Part shown: positions 60,709 to 64,000 of the stretch, piece after piece | Numbering within the stretch: the first letter of the stretch is position 1 | How the letters are laid out: every line of letters starts with the position of its first letter | From: UBA2040 sp041674745 | GTDB taxonomy: Bacteria; Bacteroidota; Bacteroidia; Flavobacteriales_D; Crocinitomicaceae | Length of the DNA: 64,000 bases | Direction: 5' to 3' | Assembly: GCA_041674745.1 (NCBI GenBank) | Contig: JBAYVD010000011.1 | Coordinates: 67,088-131,087 of the forward strand | Made by a program: the position numbers and the translations under genes | Notes under the pieces: generated by a model | Databases searched by the model: none | What the model was told of the DNA's origin: nothing | Seen by the model: only the letters and a program-made list of their open reading frames with translations

Positions 60709-61608
60709 ATGAAGAAATTTTATTTACAAAGTATAATTGTCTTTATCTCTTTAGTATCTTTCTTTTCTTGTGAAGATACATATCAATATAGTAGCCAAAA
60801 AGAACCAAGTCCTGCGCAGCCTCAGCTTCCAAAAAGTATAATTAAGTCTGAAGATTCGCTTTTTTTAGGTTATTATTTCGGAATGCCCTTGGACGATTTA
60901 AGAAGTGATTCAACAAAAAAATACTGGTTCATGCTTGAAAAAGATTCGGTTGATTTTGATATTTCTTACACATCAGAAAATGACAAAATGTTCTCATTTA
61001 TTCTGAAACGTGAAGGTGATGACCAATACGATGACATAAAAAACCATATTTCAAACATTTATAAAAATAAATACGGTGTTGCAAAAACAACCTCTAAAGT
61101 GTTTAAGGTAAAACATTTTGAAAATTATAGAATTTCAAAAATTTATTGGGATAATGCTAATCCGAATGATTTTAATTATAGGACTGACCGTTTATTTTCT
61201 AGAGAAATGTCAAAAGAATTTGGTTACGCAATTTCTGGAAAAAATAAACGAACTGGAGAATTAATAAAATTTGACGTAAATGTTGAAACAAAGAAAGTGT
61301 TCATTAATTATAATAAAACAACCAAAACTTATTTCATGGACTCAGGTAAAAAAATTGTTTTGACTTTTTACGAACGAGAAAATAAACATCAAATCAAACA
61401 AGGTGATAATGTTTCGGATTTACATTGGTTTGGTGGATTAGTCAAGGGGGGGGTACCATTGAAACAAGAATTTAGAATTCCAACCCAATACATTGAAATA
61501 GAATATTCAAAAATAATTTTGGACAAAGAAAAAACGAACCCTAAAAGCAATATTATTCCAGATTCAGTTATAACTAATGGAAAGAGAAGAAATTCTAATG
61601 AAATCTAA
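60709..61608 (+). CDS. Hypothetical lipoprotein, 299 residues
   Basis: Signal with lipobox: MKKFYLQSIIVFISLVSFFSC, then a Pro/Gln-rich spacer and a folded beta-rich region (LGYYFGMPLDDLRSDSTKKY, MFSFILKREGDDQYDDIKN). The C-terminal part (FRIPTQYIEIEYSKIILDK) has no recognised motif. Convergent with the AAA-M41 gene, with a shared hairpin between. AT-rich, in keeping with the accessory region. Function unknown. Confidence 0.65.
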   Translation: MKKFYLQSIIVFISLVSFFSCEDTYQYSSQKEPSPAQPQLPKSIIKSEDSLFLGYYFGMPLDDLRSDSTKKYWFMLEKDSVDFDISYTSENDKMFSFILKREGDDQYDDIKNHISNIYKNKYGVAKTTSKVFKVKHFENYRISKIYWDNANPNDFNYRTDRLFSREMSKEFGYAISGKNKRTGELIKFDVNVETKKVFINYNKTTKTYFMDSGKKIVLTFYERENKHQIKQGDNVSDLHWFGGLVKGGVPLKQEFRIPTQYIEIEYSKIILDKEKTNPKSNIIPDSVITNGKRRNSNEI

Positions 61609-61625
61609 AAAATTAGACTTATAAA

Positions 61626-61653
61626 CCTTGAGCCCAAAAAAATGGACTCAAGG
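61626..61653. terminator. Hairpin between convergent genes
   Basis: CCTTGAGCCC and GGACTCAAGG pair at nine of ten positions, with a run of As in the loop. T tracts are weak on both sides. Confidence 0.45.
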
Positions 61654-61660
61654 ATTGATT

Positions 61661-63694
61661 CTAGTTGTTTTTATTAAGCACCACAGGGTTTAAAAGTGCT
61701 ATTTCATTTAAAATCTGTTTTGTTTCTAATTGTCGTTTTAAAGTCTCACGATAAAAGTTTTCAGGAGCAGAATTGGGAAGCTGAAACTTAGAATGTTTTT
61801 TCGTTAATTCAATAATTTCCTGCTTTTCAATTTTGGTCCGTTCAGATAATATCCCAGCCATTGCTAGTAACAATTTTTTTTCTTTTTGAAGTTCTTCTTT
61901 TGCCATTATTTTTGCCATTTCTATTATCGCTTTCACTTCACTTTCTATTTCTGAAGTGTCATGATATAAGTTTTCTGGGTCAGAAATATTTATACCGTGA
62001 AAAATGGGAATAGAACCAAAACCATGTTTTTTGAACAAAGTCATTAAGAGTTCCGTAGCTTTTTTTATATCTGAAGCCCCGCCAGCAGTAAGATGATTCT
62101 CTCCAAAAATTAATTCTTCAGCGGCAATTCCACCTAATAGCATTGCTGTGTGAGGAACAATCTCATTTTTTGACGTATATTTTTTGATGCTTTTAGAATA
62201 CATAAATCCCAAGGTATCGGCATCACTGGTCACTGAGACAACCAATTCGGGCACCTCTTTTAACAATGCTATTGATAGTACAGCATGACCCGATTCATGA
62301 ACAGCCGCAATTGCTTGGTTTTCGTCAAGAGTCGCCATTCTTAATCTTTCAAGGTTATAAGTAATTGAATCTGAGTAAGTAAATATTAGTTTATTATCTC
62401 TATAGAATTCACAAACTAATTTACCTTCTTTCACTGAAAGAGAAATCTTGTTGGATTTCAGATTTTGAATTAGAATGACATTAATATGAACGGCAAGCTT
62501 ACTCTTCACCATTTGATGAATTGTCGTAAAAAGTGGTCTAGCTCCTTGAGTTGGATAAACTCCCTCCTTGTATATTTCATTTACTAAAGAATCATCGTAC
62601 TCCATTTTTATATCAACAATACCAGAAATGCGTTTTTGTAGTCGATTTAATTCCAAACGTATAATTTGAGTATAGGATGAACTACTAAGGGCAGGATATA
62701 TAATATGAATGTTTCCAAGCCTTGCAATTTGTTCATCTCTAAACCTTGAACGCAAGGCTCTTTTTATATCAGGAATTGAGATTTTTAAACTCATTTCATG
62801 AAAGGCATCAGCAGATATATCAGCGCTATAATTACCACTCATCGTGTAAGCTTCATCCACATTTCCAAGAACAAAAATAATTGACTTATTGAAGTTTTTA
62901 ACCGATGGTCTTGTTGCCACACTTATGACACGGTACAAGAATTTGACAGTTTCAGGGCCGTCCATTGATAATAACAATTCCTTTACGTCCTGTTTCAATT
63001 TTACGTTTAAAAACTCTTCCGATAAAGAGGTTATATTGTTATATTCATCTTCTTGGACAAACAATATTGATTTGCTTGGCTCATGAACAATTTCCAATTC
63101 TTCACAGTACAAATCCTTTCTTCTTGTAACGATTCCGTTTTTAACACGAACTCCAGCATTTATTAAATCATTTAGCGTTCGTGCCATTTTTTCCAGGGAC
63201 CACAAACCACTTTTCCACTCAACATAAGATACTTTGCCAGAATCTACCAACTCCCAAATCATGCGATTCTTGTCATCTTCAATTTCTTCACGAAAAGGTC
63301 CCTTGATTGTACGAGCATGTTGGATTTCGTCCAAGATTATTGCTATTGGGGAATCGTCTTTGTTTTCACACAAATCGGTCAATGAACTTTTGAATGAGCG
63401 ACTTCCATCTTTTTCTCCCAAATCAAAACGAAATGTTTTTTCATGGAAATGAATTAATTCCATCAAACGCTGCACCAAAGATGTTTTTCCTGTGCCCGTG
63501 AGACCCCATAGATTGATTACAGCTGGTTTTTCTTGAATTTCAGAAAGAATGTACCATGAACGCACATTTTCTATTACTTCATCAATAATGTGGTCGATTC
63601 CTACGAATTCTTGTTTAAGGACTTCTCCTGCCGATTCGAGTTTCTTTGCCTTCACAATGAATTCTGTTTTCAGCTGCATAATTTTACTTGCCAT
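61661..63694 (-). CDS. Clp-type AAA+ ATPase fused to an FtsH-type M41 zinc peptidase
   Basis: 677 residues, soluble (no membrane segment). AAA+ module about 25-410: Walker A LWGLTGTGKTS (64-71), Walker B AIILDEIQHA (119-123), a sensor 1 region IIFVLGNVDEAY, and a Clp/HSP100-like C-terminal subdomain with the sensor 2 motif PTQGARPL (about 381-388). Peptidase about 455-677: zinc site AVHESGHAV (His466, Glu467, His470) and LLGGIAAEELIFGE ... GGASDIKKAT holding the third (Asp) ligand, as in FtsH. FtsH itself has its own AAA domain of a different class and membrane anchors, so the Clp-type motor with an M41 peptidase is a chimera. Possibly a regulated protease of a defence island; inferred. Confidence 0.8.
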   Translation of the reverse strand: MASKIMQLKTEFIVKAKKLESAGEVLKQEFVGIDHIIDEVIENVRSWYILSEIQEKPAVINLWGLTGTGKTSLVQRLMELIHFHEKTFRFDLGEKDGSRSFKSSLTDLCENKDDSPIAIILDEIQHARTIKGPFREEIEDDKNRMIWELVDSGKVSYVEWKSGLWSLEKMARTLNDLINAGVRVKNGIVTRRKDLYCEELEIVHEPSKSILFVQEDEYNNITSLSEEFLNVKLKQDVKELLLSMDGPETVKFLYRVISVATRPSVKNFNKSIIFVLGNVDEAYTMSGNYSADISADAFHEMSLKISIPDIKRALRSRFRDEQIARLGNIHIIYPALSSSSYTQIIRLELNRLQKRISGIVDIKMEYDDSLVNEIYKEGVYPTQGARPLFTTIHQMVKSKLAVHINVILIQNLKSNKISLSVKEGKLVCEFYRDNKLIFTYSDSITYNLERLRMATLDENQAIAAVHESGHAVLSIALLKEVPELVVSVTSDADTLGFMYSKSIKKYTSKNEIVPHTAMLLGGIAAEELIFGENHLTAGGASDIKKATELLMTLFKKHGFGSIPIFHGINISDPENLYHDTSEIESEVKAIIEMAKIMAKEELQKEKKLLLAMAGILSERTKIEKQEIIELTKKHSKFQLPNSAPENFYRETLKRQLETKQILNEIALLNPVVLNKNN

Positions 63695-63873
63695 AACTTT
63701 CGTTTTTTAGTTTAGGCAAATATTCAAATAATAGACCGCCAATATATGTCGGAGTTCATGCGTTTTTTCATTAGTTCAGCACACCCCACATTCTTTCAGA
63801 CCTTAAATTTATCTGGGTATTGATTACCTTGGCGAAATTCATTGATAGCATTTTTTCTTTCAAAGGAAAGAAG
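63695..63873. other. Spacer between the AAA-M41 gene and the IS-like end
   Basis: About 180 bases with no convincing gene; a minus-strand frame covering the repeats beyond is low-complexity and not coding. Confidence 0.4.
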
Positions 63874-63988
63874 TGTAAACTGGAAATTCCGCTGAAAGTG
63901 AGCCACCCATTCCGCAGTAAAGTGAACCACCTATTCCGGAGCAAATTGAACATAGTATTCCGCTCCAAAGTGAACCACCTTTTTTACG
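63871..63988. repeat. 24-bp tandem repeats of an IS21-family end
   Basis: ATTCCG recurs at 63886, 63909, 63933 and 63957 (spacing 23, 24, 24), and AAAGTGAACCACC-like blocks at 63895, 63919, 63943 and 63967 (24-bp spacing). Multiple subterminal repeats of this kind mark the ends of IS21-family elements. Confidence 0.65.
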
Positions 63989-64000
63989 TTTGATTTTTGA
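63874..64000. mobile_element. Left end of an IS21-like insertion sequence (partial)
   Basis: The first repeat region starts with TGTAAACTGG at 63874, compatible with an IS21-type terminus (5'-TG). The transposase and helper genes (istA/istB) would lie to the right, outside the window. The limit is inferred from repeats only. Confidence 0.45.

Noticed and set aside
63771..63968. Minus-strand ORF of 65 codons at the right edge
   Set aside because: It reads through the 24-bp repeats; the apparent protein repeat is a by-product of the DNA repeat.
63871..63988. Short CRISPR-like 24-bp repeats
   Set aside because: The whole period is repeated with no unique spacer; it matches multiple subterminal repeats of an IS21 end.

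Overview
The window looks like chromosomal DNA of a member of the Bacteroidota, most likely a Flavobacteriales relative of the Crocinitomicaceae/Fluviicola type. This assignment is inferred from gene content: type IX secretion (T9SS) parts (PorP/SprF and a PorE-like lipid-free TPR/PD40/OmpA protein), several very large PKD/Ig-like surface proteins with T9SS type A or type B C-terminal signals, a short Bacteroidota-type primary sigma factor, and many promoters of the Bacteroidota form TTG-N18/19-TAnnTTTG sitting 13-30 bases before start codons or tRNAs.

Layout. 1-5.5 kb: a divergent PKD surface protein cut by the left edge, then a compact T9SS-linked operon (M43-like metalloprotease, PorP/SprF, PorE-like). 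5.6-17.5 kb: serine dehydratase, a secreted lysyl-endopeptidase-like protease, a prolyl-hydroxylase-like oxygenase, a PP2C/SpoIIE phosphatase, an LRR protein, a SIMPL protein, and a DoxX-MarR-nitroreductase-flavin monooxygenase cluster that looks like a redox/electrophile response unit with a visible operator. 17.5-24.9 kb: small hypothetical genes, an AraC regulator next to DUF779 and an aldehyde dehydrogenase (with 21-bp-spaced direct repeats at the dehydrogenase promoter), and purL. 25-26.5 kb: a dense array of short palindromes around a REP-associated (Y1/HUH) transposase. 26.5-43.4 kb: lpdA, a PIG-V-like mannosyltransferase, giant surface proteins, a NYN-LOTUS protein with a translationally coupled partner, an rRNA methyltransferase and a patatin/beta-barrel protein. 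43.4-51.8 kb: housekeeping genes (VOC protein, priA, rpoD, LMW-PTP, RsmI-like, map). 51.9-54.9 kb: tRNA-Ser(GCU), tRNA-Pro(UGG), tRNA-Arg(UCU), tRNA-Asp(GUC), with broken tandem copies of tRNA-Arg and a GIY-YIG gene between them.

55-64 kb, after tRNA-Asp, is an AT-richer accessory region that reads as a defence/mobile island. It holds an Abi_2/AbiF-type HEPN protein immediately followed by two copies of a structured repeat (candidate antitoxin or partner RNAs), a D12-class adenine methyltransferase paired with a ParB-like protein, several orphan small genes, a lipoprotein, a soluble Clp-type AAA+ ATPase fused to an FtsH-type M41 peptidase, and at the right edge 24-bp tandem repeats typical of an IS21-family end. 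The AbiF-RNA unit is the strongest candidate for an interesting system in the window.
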